Origin: Derxia lacustris
GTDB taxonomy: Bacteria > Pseudomonadota > Gammaproteobacteria > Burkholderiales > Burkholderiaceae_E
Length of the DNA stretch: 64,000 nt
Reading direction: 5' to 3'
NCBI RefSeq assembly: GCF_002105195.1
Contig: NZ_MUHU01000008.1
Span: forward strand, 186,001-250,000
Part shown: in pieces, positions 37,123-46,358 of the stretch
Layout of the letters: each line of letters starts with the position of its first letter
How positions within the stretch are numbered: position 1 is the stretch's first letter
The notes under the pieces: generated by a model
What the model was told of the DNA's origin: nothing
Databases searched by the model: none
Seen by the model: the letters and a program-made list of their open reading frames with translations, nothing else
Translations under genes and position numbers: made by a program

Positions 37123-39152
37123 GCGGAGGCTCCCGGGGCGGCGCCGGCGTCGGCGAGGACGAGGTCGCGCAGTTCGTGGCTGGCGGCGAGCAGGTGGTCG
37201 GTGGCGTCTTCGAGATGGCCGGCCAGCTCGACCGCGAGCTGATGGGCGACGGGCGAGCAGGGGCCGGCCAGCAGCGCGCGGCGGACGTCGCGCCAGAGTT
37301 CGTCGCAGCGGCGCTCGGCGGCGGCGATGCGCCAGCTGATGTCGAGCAGGGCGTCGGTGTCGTCGGCGCGGCCGGTGGCGGGCAGCTGGCGCGCGATCTC
37401 GATGGCGCGGATCCAGTCGCGCACGGCGCCGACGGTGGCTTCGGCCAGCGCGTGCAGCGGGCCGCGCGCCGCGTCGGGCAGGGCGGTGGCGCTCGGCGTC
37501 GGTACGCCTGGGCTGGCCTCGCCGGGCGTCGCGGTGCCGAGCACGAGAGCGCCGGGCGGGAGAGCGTCGGGCCGTCCGCCGGCGGACGCGCCGGCGGCCA
37601 GGCCGTGGATGAAGGCGGCGGCTTCGAGCGAATCGGCCACGTCGTCGGCCCGGCCGAGGATGTGCGCGACGCGGGCGCGGCGCGGCTGGCGTTCGGCGCC
37701 GACGCGGGCGGCCAGCACGCATTCGTCGGCGGCGCGTTCCCAGCGCCGGGCGCGGCGCGCCAGCTCGGCGGCGTCGGCGCCGTGGCCGAGGCAGTCGCCG
37801 AGGCCGCGCGCCAGTTCGTGGCACCAGGCGGCGTGGTCGGCCAGCAGCTCCCAGCCGGCGGTGCGGCGCGCCACCAGCCGGGCCAGCAGCACGCGGCTCT
37901 CGTCCTCCACCAGCGACACGGGGCGGCCAGCCAGCAGCGCGCGCGCCGCCAGCCCCAGTACCTGGACGAGAAAGTCGCCGGCCGCCTCGGCGCCGAGCAC
38001 GCCGTCGAGCGTGTCGCCGAGGCGGAACACGCCGCCGTCGATGGCCTGCATGGCCGCGAACACGAGCCGGTCGCCGCCGGCGCGCAGAAAGGCCATGTGG
38101 CCGTGGCCGGCCCGGGCGGCGCGGTCGAGCACGGTGACGGCGAGCGGCTTGTCCACCAGCCGGCCCAGCTGCTTGCGGGCGCGGTTCCAGTCGATGAGGA
38201 AGACGAGTTCGGCGCCGATGGCGTCGAGCGCGCGGTCGAGCGCGACCGGGCCGTCGGCCTCGAACACGGCGGTGCCGACCACATGGCTGTGGCCTGCGTT
38301 GAGGCCGGGCGTGACCGTGCTGCGGGCGGCGGTCCAGCGTCCGCCGGCCGCTTCGAGACGACGGCGGAAGAACTCGAAGCGCGGCGCGTGCAGGTCGGAG
38401 TAGGTGAGGCTGACGCGCGCCGGCTCGACGTGGATGACGATGACGTGGGCGTCGTTGGTGCCGATGTCGTTCTGGATCAGCAGGCGGTTGCCGTCGCGGG
38501 TGGCGGCGGTATCGAGGCCGGGATGGTCGAACTTGAGCGCGGCGGTGCGGTGCAGGCCGCGCATGAAGGCGCGCACGCGCTCGCGGTCGTCGTCGCCGCC
38601 GAGGCGCCAGCCGTGGGCGCCGTCGATGTCCTCGGTGGCGAGGCCGGCGGCGAGCCGGTTGATGGCCTTGTGCATGTCCATCACGAACAGATGGGCGCTG
38701 TCGCCGGCGTCGCGGTCGCCGTGCGTGACGGCGGCGATGGCGGCCGGCGCGATGGCGCCGTCGGCCCAGTCGCCGAGGCCGGCGCAAAGGCGGTCGAGCC
38801 GCGCCTGCCAGCCGGCGTCGGCGGCGGTGTCGAGCAGCGGGCGCGCCATAAGGCGCAGGTCGGCCGCGATGGCGTCGCGCAGCCGCGCGAGTCCGGGCAC
38901 GAGCAGCTGGTCGCCGTCGAGGCGGGCTTCGGTGACGAGGGCTTCGGGCCAGGGCTGGGCGATGCCCGTCAGCGCGCGTTCGCGGCTGAAGTCGGCGTTC
39001 GCCGGCGTCTGCCCGGTGGCCTGCGCCAGCGCTGCCTGCAGCACGGTGAACCAGAACTTGAGGCGGTCATTGGCCGCCAGCGCGGCGTTGATGCGGCCGG
39101 GCAGCAGCAGCCCGGCGGGGCCGAGGCTGGCAACCGCGTCTTCCTTGAGCAT
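37119..39152 (-). CDS. Large protein with C-terminal DUF47/PhoU-like region, coupled to the PPDK-like gene
   Basis: 677 residues, soluble. Residues ~1-430 match nothing I recognise; they contain HLFVMDMHKAINRLA, RLLIQNDIGTNDAHVIVIHV and LVFLIDWNRARKQLGRLV. From about residue 400 the sequence becomes helical and resembles the DUF47/PhoU helical bundle, with RRWERAADECVLAARV and HILGRADDVADSLEAAAF, and a long helical tail to the end. A Pro/Ala-rich linker splits the bundle (near residue 530). Its stop overlaps the start of the PPDK-like gene, which suggests a complex or a shared reaction. The function is unknown. Confidence 0.7.
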   Translation of the reverse strand: MLKEDAVASLGPAGLLLPGRINAALAANDRLKFWFTVLQAALAQATGQTPANADFSRERALTGIAQPWPEALVTEARLDGDQLLVPGLARLRDAIAADLRLMARPLLDTAADAGWQARLDRLCAGLGDWADGAIAPAAIAAVTHGDRDAGDSAHLFVMDMHKAINRLAAGLATEDIDGAHGWRLGGDDDRERVRAFMRGLHRTAALKFDHPGLDTAATRDGNRLLIQNDIGTNDAHVIVIHVEPARVSLTYSDLHAPRFEFFRRRLEAAGGRWTAARSTVTPGLNAGHSHVVGTAVFEADGPVALDRALDAIGAELVFLIDWNRARKQLGRLVDKPLAVTVLDRAARAGHGHMAFLRAGGDRLVFAAMQAIDGGVFRLGDTLDGVLGAEAAGDFLVQVLGLAARALLAGRPVSLVEDESRVLLARLVARRTAGWELLADHAAWCHELARGLGDCLGHGADAAELARRARRWERAADECVLAARVGAERQPRRARVAHILGRADDVADSLEAAAFIHGLAAGASAGGRPDALPPGALVLGTATPGEASPGVPTPSATALPDAARGPLHALAEATVGAVRDWIRAIEIARQLPATGRADDTDALLDISWRIAAAERRCDELWRDVRRALLAGPCSPVAHQLAVELAGHLEDATDHLLAASHELRDLVLADAGAAPGASA

Positions 39153-39265
39153 GGGCGTCGTCCTGTGAGACCGACCGCGCCCGGGGCGCGATCACGCCGC
39201 CAGCCTGACCGACGCGAATGACAGCCGCGCGACGCCGCCGTGCCGTCGCGCGAGCGTCGGCCGCC

Positions 39266-39478
39266 TCAGTTGGCGAGGCGCGTCGCCTCGACCTCGCCGT
39301 TCACGTTCATCGCCAGGAAGGTCAGGCCGTCGGCCAGCCGCAGCGCGGCCCAGGCGTGGTTGGCGACGCCTTCGCGGGCGAGGCGCTTGGCCTCGGCGAT
39401 GGCCTGGTCTTCGGAGGCAAGCTCGATGCACTGGGCCGGCTGGCGCAGGTCGGTGGCGAAACGCACGGTGTAACTCAT
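39266..39478 (-). CDS. Small hypothetical protein, 70 residues
   Basis: MSYTVRFATDLRQPAQCIEL leads into an alanine-rich helix and a C-terminal strand (LTFLAMNVNGEVEATRLAN). GAGGA lies 7 bases before the ATG at 39478. Codon use is that of the region. I do not recognise a family; it looks like a small cytoplasmic alpha/beta protein. The 262-base gap beyond it, up to the ZntB-like gene, is less GC-rich and probably holds divergent promoters; nothing else was seen there. Confidence 0.65.
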   Translation of the reverse strand: MSYTVRFATDLRQPAQCIELASEDQAIAEAKRLAREGVANHAWAALRLADGLTFLAMNVNGEVEATRLAN

Positions 39479-39740
39479 GGTCAGTCCTCGCGTTGTGTTG
39501 GCTCTGTGGCCGATGCGGGTTGTCTTTGTGTGTCGGGCGTCGCGCTGGCGCCCGTACCTGGAGGCGGGGTGGACGATGCAGTCCGCCCCCCTCGTCGGCA
39601 AGCGCGCGCCGGCTCGCGGCGGCTTTTTGTTGCACCGCGATGACGGTCGGCGAGGTGGGTACGGACTGTCATCGGCATGGCATGAAGCCGTGGCAGCTTT
39701 TGCGCCCCCTCCGCCCGGGCGCCGTCGGCGCTGCCCCCCG

Positions 39741-40769
39741 ATGAACCTTCCGCTTCCCGCCGCCACCGCCAGCTACGGCGCCGACGACCACGGTCTCATC
39801 TGCGGCTGGCATTTCCCGCCCGGCGCCGAGGCTGTTGCGCTGCCGCACTGCACCGATGCCGCGGGCTGGCTCGCGGGCGAGGCGCCCGGCTTCCTGTGGC
39901 TGCACTTCAACCTCGCGCATGCGGGCGCCGAGCCCTGGTTGCGCGCCCATGCAGGGCTGAGCGAGGACTTCTTCGACGAATTGCACGGCGGTTCGCGCAC
40001 CACGCGCATCGAGCGCGACGGCGAATGGCTGTTCGCCGTGATGAACGACGTGGTGTTCGACTTCGCCTTCGACGCCGGCGACGTGGCCACGCTCTGGCTC
40101 GCCGCCGGGCCGAGGCTGTTCGTGAGCGCGCGCCGCCATCCGCTGCGCGCCGTCGACCGACTGCGCATGGCGGTGCGGCGCGGCGAGCTGCCGGGCTCGC
40201 CGGTGGCGCTGCTCGACCATCTGCTGCGCGACCAGGCCGACGAACTCCAGGCCATCGTGCGTCAGGTGGCCGAGCGCGCCGATGCGATCGAGGACGCGCT
40301 GCTCGCCGGTCGCCACGACGGCCAGACCCGCGAGCTGCCGCGCCTGCGCCGGCTCATGGGCCGGCTGCAACGCCTGCTCGCGCCGGAGCCGAACGCGCTC
40401 ATGCGCATGCTCGCGCGCCCGCCGGCCTGGGTGCCGGCCGCCGACGTGGCCGGGCTCCAAGCCGCGACCGAGGACTTCGCGCTCGTGCTGCGCGACATCG
40501 GCGGCGTGCAGGAGCGGCTCAAGCTCATGCAGGACGAGGCCGCCGCCCGCCTGGCCGAGGAGAGCAACCGCATCCTGTTCACGCTCACGCTCGTCACCGT
40601 GCTCGCGCTGCCGATCAATCTCGTGTCGGGCATGTTCGGCATGAACGTGGGCGGTATTCCGCTGGCCGAGCATCCGCACGGCTTCCGGGTGATGGCGCTG
40701 GTGATCGCGGCGCTCACGGGCGCGATCGCCTGGGGCGTCGGGCGCTGGGTGGGGCGGCGCGGCGGTTGA
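39741..40769 (+). CDS. zntB: CorA-family divalent cation transporter, ZntB-like
   Basis: Inner-membrane metal channel/transporter, 342 residues from ATG 39741. A long cytoplasmic domain with helical stalk (about 1-280) precedes two C-terminal membrane segments; the loop between them carries the family signature GMFGMNVGGIPLAEHPHGF with Gly-Met-Asn. The GGIP-x-AE form is that of ZntB (zinc) rather than the magnesium CorA. The ion cannot be settled from sequence. It stands alone upstream of the SpeE-like gene. Confidence 0.87.
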   Translation: MNLPLPAATASYGADDHGLICGWHFPPGAEAVALPHCTDAAGWLAGEAPGFLWLHFNLAHAGAEPWLRAHAGLSEDFFDELHGGSRTTRIERDGEWLFAVMNDVVFDFAFDAGDVATLWLAAGPRLFVSARRHPLRAVDRLRMAVRRGELPGSPVALLDHLLRDQADELQAIVRQVAERADAIEDALLAGRHDGQTRELPRLRRLMGRLQRLLAPEPNALMRMLARPPAWVPAADVAGLQAATEDFALVLRDIGGVQERLKLMQDEAAARLAEESNRILFTLTLVTVLALPINLVSGMFGMNVGGIPLAEHPHGFRVMALVIAALTGAIAWGVGRWVGRRGG

Positions 40770-40901
40770 GGCGGGCGGGGCGGGCGGGGCGCGCGCCGGT
40801 CCGGCGATCCGGCGCCGTCCGTCGCCGGGCCGCCGCGGCGGGCACAATGCGCGCCCCGCGCCGGCAGCCCGCCGGCGCGCGCCCATCCGCACGAGCCCGC
40901 C

Positions 40902-41717
40902 ATGACCCGCCGATCCCAGCCCTTCCGCCCGCAAGGCATCACCCTGTCCGAGGAGCGCGGCGTGCGCTTCCTGCACTTCGGCACCGAGTGGATCCAGGGC
41001 GCGATGCGCATCTCGCGGCCCTGGGAGATCGAGCTGGAATACGTGCGCCAGATGATGAGCTGGCTGCTGTTCCTCGATCCGGCGCGCGCCGGCTTCTCGG
41101 TGCTGCAACTGGGGCTCGGCGCGGCGGCGCTGACCAAGTTCTGCTGGGCGCGCTTTCCCTGCGCCGTCACGGCGGTGGAGCGCGATCCGGAGGTGATCGG
41201 CGTGGCGCGCAGCATGTTTGCGCTGCCGCCCGACGACGCCCGGCTCAGCGTGCTGGAAGACGGCGCGGCGGAGTTCGTCGCGCGCCAGGCCGAGCGCGCC
41301 GCCAGCCGCGCCGGTGCCCGCCACGACGTGGTGCAGATCGACCTGTACGACGCCCAGGCGCGCGGCCCGGTCGAGGATTCGGTCGCCTTCTACGCCGGCT
41401 GCCGCGCGCTGCTGAAGGACGCCGGCATCGTGGTGGTCAACTTGTTCGGCGAGCACGAGAGTTTTCCGCGCAACCGGCGCCGGCTGCTGGAGGTGTTCGA
41501 CGGCCGCGTGCTCTGCCTGCCCGAGATCGACGCCGGCAATCGCGTGGCGCTGTGCTTCAGCGGGCCGGCCATCGACATTCCGCTGGCCGAGCTGCATGCG
41601 CGCGCCAAGGTGGTCGAGGCCGAGACCGGCCTGCGCGCGCGGCGCTGGGCCACCGGGCTGTGCGCCGCGCTCGACGAAGCCGGACGCGGTACGGCGGGCG
41701 GACGGTTTGCGGTCTGA
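40902..41717 (+). CDS. Spermidine synthase-like (SpeE-fold) protein
   Basis: 271 residues with the class I methyltransferase fold used by polyamine synthases. FGTEWIQGAMRI is the N-terminal beta region, VLQLGLGAAALTKFC the nucleotide-binding loop, AVERDPEVIGVARSMF the acidic strand, and HDVVQIDLYDA the catalytic region. The DxxD pattern of true spermidine synthases is altered (QIDLYDAQ), so a different acceptor is likely. Many bacteria have such orphan SpeE-like proteins. It lies between zntB and a gene on the other strand. Confidence 0.75.
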   Translation: MTRRSQPFRPQGITLSEERGVRFLHFGTEWIQGAMRISRPWEIELEYVRQMMSWLLFLDPARAGFSVLQLGLGAAALTKFCWARFPCAVTAVERDPEVIGVARSMFALPPDDARLSVLEDGAAEFVARQAERAASRAGARHDVVQIDLYDAQARGPVEDSVAFYAGCRALLKDAGIVVVNLFGEHESFPRNRRRLLEVFDGRVLCLPEIDAGNRVALCFSGPAIDIPLAELHARAKVVEAETGLRARRWATGLCAALDEAGRGTAGGRFAV

Positions 41718-41741
41718 GGCGGCCGCCGCGGCGGGCCGGGC

Positions 41742-42848
41742 TCAGGCCGGCCCGGCCGCCGAGGCGGTTGCGCTGGCGCCCGCCGCGCGGCCGCCGCTGG
41801 CGCTGCGCGGCGCCGGCAGCAGCCAGCGACCGAGCCAGCGCCAGCGTGCGGCCAGTGCCGCGATGCCGAGCGGCAGCGCCAGCCCAAGGGCCAGCGCCGC
41901 CAGCCCGCCGGCCACCGCCGGTACCGGGACCGCATGCCGCTTGAGCAGATAGATGAACACGCCCTGAAACGGCGCATGAAAGATCAGCACCGTGAGCGTG
42001 ACGCCGCCAAGATGGGAGAAGGCGCGCGTGAGCGCCGGCACCCGCGCCAGCAGCGCCGAGGCGGCCAGCGCCAGATAAATCCCGCTCGCCACCTCGGCGC
42101 TGGCGATCCAGAACTGGCCGTAATGGCGCAGGTTGAGATCCAGGCTTTCGTCGAACAGCGCGTGCAGCGTGGCAAAGATGCCCAGCGCCGCCAGCGTCGG
42201 CAGCGGCCGGAAGCGGAAATCGAGCACCGGTCGCGCCGCCGCATGGCCGGCCAGGAAGAAGGCCGTGTTCAGCGCCAGCAGGTCGGCGCTGAACGGCAGG
42301 CCCACGACCGGCCGGCCGAACCAGGCGGCGGCCGGCGCCGCGATCAGCCCGCTCGGCCCGAGCAGCGCGACGCCCGCCGCCAGCAGCGCCGCCGCCAGAC
42401 CGGCACTGGTGGCGACTTCGCCGGCGCGGGCAGCCAGCGCCCGCAGCGGCGCGCTGGCCAGCAGCAGCCGGCTCAGGCAGAACACCAGAAACAGATGCGG
42501 CAGAAACCACAGCGCGGCCCAGGTGCGCAGCGTCGGCCCGGTGGCCCAGGCCAGCGCCGCCAGCCCTTGCGGATCGAACTGCCGCGTCAGCGCCAGATTG
42601 GCCACCAGCACGGTCAGCGCCACCGCCAGATAAGGCTTGAGCAGCGCATCGGCCTTCTGCCGCACCAGCGCCGGCAGCGGCTGGCTCGGCCGGAAGAACA
42701 CGCCGGCCAGGAACAGGAACAGCGGCACATGAAAGGAAAAGACGATGCGGAAGGCCTCGCTGCCGGGTGGCACCAGCAAGGGGTTGTGACCCAGCACCAC
42801 CAGGACGATGCCCAGCCCCTTGGCGATGTCGATGATTGGATTGCGCAC
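41742..42848 (-). CDS. Membrane acyltransferase (acyltransferase 3 / fucose 4-O-acetylase-like)
   Basis: 368 residues with about ten hydrophobic segments. The N-terminus RNPIIDIAKGLGIVLVVLGH with the conserved His is typical of the integral-membrane acyltransferase 3 group that O-acetylates sugars. FSFHVPLFLFLAGVFF is the second family motif. No ATG lies in the frame near this motif; GTG at 42848 is the only start close to it. It is convergent with the SpeE-like gene. The acceptor is unknown; cell-surface glycans are most likely. Confidence 0.82.
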   Translation of the reverse strand: MRNPIIDIAKGLGIVLVVLGHNPLLVPPGSEAFRIVFSFHVPLFLFLAGVFFRPSQPLPALVRQKADALLKPYLAVALTVLVANLALTRQFDPQGLAALAWATGPTLRTWAALWFLPHLFLVFCLSRLLLASAPLRALAARAGEVATSAGLAAALLAAGVALLGPSGLIAAPAAAWFGRPVVGLPFSADLLALNTAFFLAGHAAARPVLDFRFRPLPTLAALGIFATLHALFDESLDLNLRHYGQFWIASAEVASGIYLALAASALLARVPALTRAFSHLGGVTLTVLIFHAPFQGVFIYLLKRHAVPVPAVAGGLAALALGLALPLGIAALAARWRWLGRWLLPAPRSASGGRAAGASATASAAGPA

Positions 42849-43100
42849 GTTGGAATGGGGAAATGGAGGAGGCCCCGAGTTTGCCGAGCCGATCGCGCGC
42901 GGTGCTGCGCGCCGGCCCCGGACCGTGACGCATGACCGCCCCGGGCTGGACAGATTCGGCCGGCTGCCGCGCCGGCGCCCGCGCAAAGCCCCGAACGCCG
43001 CGCGTTTACGGCCGCGTTTCGGCGCTTTGAAGCCCCGGGCAATGCCTAACCTGAGCCGCTGTTGCGGGCACTGCGCCCGCGTCCGTTCAGGAGAAACCGC

Positions 43101-43826
43101 ATGCCGGCGCAGCCGACGATCCTCGTGGTGGATGACGATGCCGACCTGCGCGGTCTGGTCTGCGACTACCTCGCGCGCTACGGCCTGGCGCCGCGCCCGG
43201 CCGCCAGCGGCGCCGAGCTGCGCGCCGCCATCGCCGACGAGCGCCCGGCGCTGGTCGTGCTCGACCTGATGCTGCCCGGCGAGGACGGCCTGGCGCTGCT
43301 GCGCGAACTGCGCCAGCGCTCCGAGCTGCCGGTGATCCTGCTCACCGCGCGCAGCGAGCCGGCCGACCGCGTGCTCGGGCTGGAGATGGGCGCCGACGAC
43401 TACCTCACCAAGCCGTTCGAGCCGCGCGAGCTGGTGGCGCGCATCCACACCGTGCTGCGGCGCAGCGGCGTCACGCCGCCGGCGGCCGACGAGGTGGTGC
43501 GCTTCGACGGCTGGACGCTGGCGCTCGACAGCCGCCGGCTCACCTCGCCCGACGGCACGGTGGTGCCGCTGTCGAATGCCGAGTTCCGGCTGCTCAACAC
43601 CTTTCTGCGCCGGCCGCGCCGCATCTTCAGCCGCGAGCAGCTCAGCGATCTGGCGCGCGACCGTGCCGGCGACGGGTTCGACCGCAGCATCGATCTGCTG
43701 GTGTCGCGGCTGCGGCAGAAGCTGGCCGACGATCCGCGCGATCCGCGCCTCATCAAGACCGTGCGCGGCGAGGGCTATCTGTTCAACGCGATGGCCGCGC
43801 GCTGTGCGCCGGCGGTGCGGATGTGA
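43101..43826 (+). CDS. OmpR-family response regulator
   Basis: 241 residues from ATG 43101, with CAGGAG 7 bases upstream. The receiver domain has ILVVDDDADLRG, phosphorylated Asp in LVVLDLMLPGEDG near residue 56 and Lys in YLTKPFEPREL; the winged-helix domain ends DPRLIKTVRGEGYLF. It overlaps the kinase gene by 4 bases, making a classical two-component operon. The target genes are unknown; the EF-hand gene just downstream is a candidate. Confidence 0.95.
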   Translation: MPAQPTILVVDDDADLRGLVCDYLARYGLAPRPAASGAELRAAIADERPALVVLDLMLPGEDGLALLRELRQRSELPVILLTARSEPADRVLGLEMGADDYLTKPFEPRELVARIHTVLRRSGVTPPAADEVVRFDGWTLALDSRRLTSPDGTVVPLSNAEFRLLNTFLRRPRRIFSREQLSDLARDRAGDGFDRSIDLLVSRLRQKLADDPRDPRLIKTVRGEGYLFNAMAARCAPAVRM

Positions 43827-45082
43827 GCGCCGTGCGGCCGGGCGCGGCACGCCAGCCGACGCCGGCGGCGCCGGTCGCGCGCCTGCTGCCTTGGCTCGGT
43901 GCGCGGCTGCCGTTGCCGCGCGGCCTGTTCGGCCGGCTGCTGGCCTTGCTGCTGGCGCTGCTGGCGGTCAGCCATGTGCTGGCGCTGACGCTGATGTTCG
44001 AGCTGATGCCGCCGCCGGGGCCGCCGCCCGACGCGTTTGCAGATCGGCCTCTGGCGCCGCATGCCGACGGGTCGGCATTCCCGCCGCCCGGTGCGCCTTT
44101 TGCCGGCCGTCCGCCGCCGCCGCCTGGCGATCGACCGCCGCCGCCGCACTTTCCGCCCGGGCTGCTGCTCGACATCGGCGTGCGCGCCGCCGCCGTGGCG
44201 CTCGGCGCCTGGATCGGCGCGCGCTGGCTCACCGCGCCGATCCGCCGGCTGGCGCAGGCGGCGGGCGAACTGGGCGCCGACCTGGACAGCGCGCCGCTGG
44301 CCGACGACACCGGCCCGGCCGAGGCGCGCGAGGCGGCGCGCGGCTTCAACGCCATGCAGGCGCGGCTGCGCGAGCAGCGCGACGAGCGGCGCCGCTTCGT
44401 CGCCGCCGTGTCGCACGACCTGCGCACGCCGCTCACCCGGCTGCGGCTGCGCAGCGAGGCGCTGGCCGACGCTGCCGAGCGCGAACGCTTCCGGCGCGAC
44501 ATCGCCGAGATGGACGCGATGATCGGCGCCACCCTCGACCATCTGCGCGGCGACGCCCGGCCCGAAGCCTTCGCGCCGCTCGATCTGGCGGCGCTGCTGG
44601 CCGCGCTGGCCGATGACGAGGCCGACTGCGGCCGGGCGGTGCGGCTGGCCGGCGCCGAGTCCGACGCTGCCGCCGTGGCGCGCGCCGCTGCCGACTCGTC
44701 CGCGCCGCGCTACCTCGTCCACGCCCAGCCGGTCGCGCTGCGCCGCTGCGTCGCCAATCTGGTCGAGAACGCGCTGCGCTACGGCGGCTGCGCCCGGCTC
44801 GGCCTGACGCGCGATGCCGCCGGCGCGGTGGTGGTGGAAGTGGCCGACGACGGCCCCGGCATCGCGCCCGAGCGCATCGAGGCGATGTTCGAGCCCTTCG
44901 TGCGCGGCGAGGCCTCGCGCAACCGCGGCACCGGTGGCGTGGGCCTGGGTCTGGCCATCGCGCGCGACATCGCCCGGCGCCACGGCGGCACGCTGCTGCT
45001 GCGCAACGCGCCGGCCGGCGGGCTGGTCGCCACGCTGGCGCTGCCGGCGCTTTGTATCGACGCCGGTACAAGCGGGCAATAG
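43823..45082 (+). CDS. Sensor histidine kinase with proline-rich periplasmic loop
   Basis: 419 residues starting at GTG 43823 (overlap with the regulator stop). Two membrane segments (about 37-58 and 112-130) flank a short periplasmic loop of about 55 residues that is very rich in proline (PPPGPPPDAFADRP and PPPPPGDRPPPP). HAMP, then the phosphoacceptor His in FVAAVSHDLRTPLTRLR, the N-box CVANLVENALRYGG and the glycine boxes VADDGPGI and GGVGLGLAIARDIARRHGG follow. The loop is too small and disordered for a classic sensor fold; the signal is unknown. Confidence 0.92.
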   Translation: MSAVRPGAARQPTPAAPVARLLPWLGARLPLPRGLFGRLLALLLALLAVSHVLALTLMFELMPPPGPPPDAFADRPLAPHADGSAFPPPGAPFAGRPPPPPGDRPPPPHFPPGLLLDIGVRAAAVALGAWIGARWLTAPIRRLAQAAGELGADLDSAPLADDTGPAEAREAARGFNAMQARLREQRDERRRFVAAVSHDLRTPLTRLRLRSEALADAAERERFRRDIAEMDAMIGATLDHLRGDARPEAFAPLDLAALLAALADDEADCGRAVRLAGAESDAAAVARAAADSSAPRYLVHAQPVALRRCVANLVENALRYGGCARLGLTRDAAGAVVVEVADDGPGIAPERIEAMFEPFVRGEASRNRGTGGVGLGLAIARDIARRHGGTLLLRNAPAGGLVATLALPALCIDAGTSGQ

Positions 45083-45161
45083 CCCCTGTACATCCGCCTT
45101 CGAAACTGACAACGCCCGACCTCGACCTGAAGCCGGGCCTCACCACCGAAGGGGAACAGCA

Positions 45162-46043
45162 ATGAGCACGATCAGCGGGATCGGCGGCGCATCGGCCTGG
45201 GGCCGCATGGGCGGCACCGAGCAGGCCGGCGCCAGCCGGATGAAGCAGGCAATGTTCAAGAAGCTCGACGGCGATGGCGACGGCGGCATCAGCAAGTCGG
45301 AGATGCAGACGGCCATCGACAGCCTCACGTCGTCGTCGTCATCGTCGAGCGCCAGCGGCTCGACCGGATCGGCCACCTCGGTCGACGATCTGTTCAAGCG
45401 CGCCGACAGCGATGGCGACGGCAGCCTCAGCTCCGACGAACTGAGCGCCGACATGGACAGCCAGCGCCAGCAGGCGATGTCGAGCGCCAACTTTGCGCAG
45501 CTGCACAACATGACCGCCGGCGGCGGTGGCGGCATGGGCGGCGCCGGCGGTCCGCCGCCCGGACCGCCGCCGTCGGGCGGCCCCGGCGGCCCCGGCGGCG
45601 CGGGCGGGCAGGGCGGCCTGAGCGCGCTCGACAGCGACGAGGACGGCAGCATCAGCAAGAGCGAGTTCGGCCTGGACGACAGCAGCAGCACCGACAGCAG
45701 CACGAGCAGCAGCAGCACCTCGTCGGCCCAGCTGTCCAAGATCTTCGACGCCATCGACGGCGACGGCGACGGCAGCCTGAGCAGCGACGAGGTCACGAGC
45801 TTCGAGGACACGATGAAGTCGATGTTCGACAAGGCCGGCGGTGCCGGCGGCCCGCCGCCCAGGCCCGACGACGATGCCACCACCGGCAGCTCGACCAGTT
45901 CGACCAGCTCGACCAGCACCGCCAGCGACGACGGCTCCCGCATGTCGCAGATGCTGTCCGGCATGCTGGCCCAGTACCTCGGCATGGCGTCCGACAGCTA
46001 CGGCAGCAGCCGCAGCGGCAGCACGCTCAGCCTCGCCGCCTGA
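45162..46043 (+). CDS. EF-hand calcium-binding protein
   Basis: 293 residues from ATG 45162, with GGGGAAC upstream. Four canonical EF-hand loops are visible: DGDGDGGISKSE, DSDGDGSLSSDE, DSDEDGSISKSE and DGDGDGSLSSDE. Between them lie long serine runs (SSSSSSSA) and a Gly/Pro block (PPPGPPPSGGPGGP). There is no signal peptide. It probably binds calcium as a buffer or sensor. It lies 79 bases after the kinase gene and may be in its operon. Confidence 0.9.
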   Translation: MSTISGIGGASAWGRMGGTEQAGASRMKQAMFKKLDGDGDGGISKSEMQTAIDSLTSSSSSSSASGSTGSATSVDDLFKRADSDGDGSLSSDELSADMDSQRQQAMSSANFAQLHNMTAGGGGGMGGAGGPPPGPPPSGGPGGPGGAGGQGGLSALDSDEDGSISKSEFGLDDSSSTDSSTSSSSTSSAQLSKIFDAIDGDGDGSLSSDEVTSFEDTMKSMFDKAGGAGGPPPRPDDDATTGSSTSSTSSTSTASDDGSRMSQMLSGMLAQYLGMASDSYGSSRSGSTLSLAA

Positions 46044-46089
46044 ACCCCGGGTTTACACTCGGCGCCGCCGGACAATCCTGTCCGGCTGG

Positions 46090-46228
46090 TCTTCAGGGCG
46101 GGGTGCAATTCCCCACCGGCGGTAGGTCGCTGCGGCGACGAGCCCGCGAGCGCCTGCCGTCCCCGGCAGGGTCAGCAGACCCGGTCGGATGCCGGGGCCG
46201 ACGGTCACAGTCCGGATGAAAGAAGATG
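46090..46228 (+). ncRNA. FMN riboswitch (RFN element)
   Basis: The conserved RFN blocks are present in order: CTTCAGGGCGGGGTGCAATT, CCCCACCGGCGGTA, AGCCCGCGAGCG, GGTCAGCAGACCCGGT, GATGCCGGGGCCGACGGT, and the closing CACAGTCCGGATGAAAGAAGAT. It lies 130 bases upstream of ribB and should switch off riboflavin synthesis when FMN is high. Confidence 0.97.
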
Positions 46229-46358
46229 CGTCGTCGCGCGCCCGGCCGGGCGGGCGGCGCGTGCGGCCGCGTGCCGCGCGCGTCGCTCGTCGGGCCGGGC
46301 GCCGATGGCGTTCGCACCCTGAAATGTTTTTCGCCCCTTTTGCGAGAGCGTTTCAAGC

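Noticed and set aside
37176-39221. A 680-codon plus-strand frame over the DUF47-like gene
   Set aside because: The minus-strand gene has an overlap with its neighbour, a helical pattern and a start consistent with coupling; the plus-strand product is Gly/Ala/Val/Arg-rich and has no ribosome site.
45300-46040. Repeated AGC/TCG-rich segments in the EF-hand gene considered as a DNA repeat or CRISPR-like array
   Set aside because: They encode serine runs and calcium loops in frame; units are irregular and there are no spacers.
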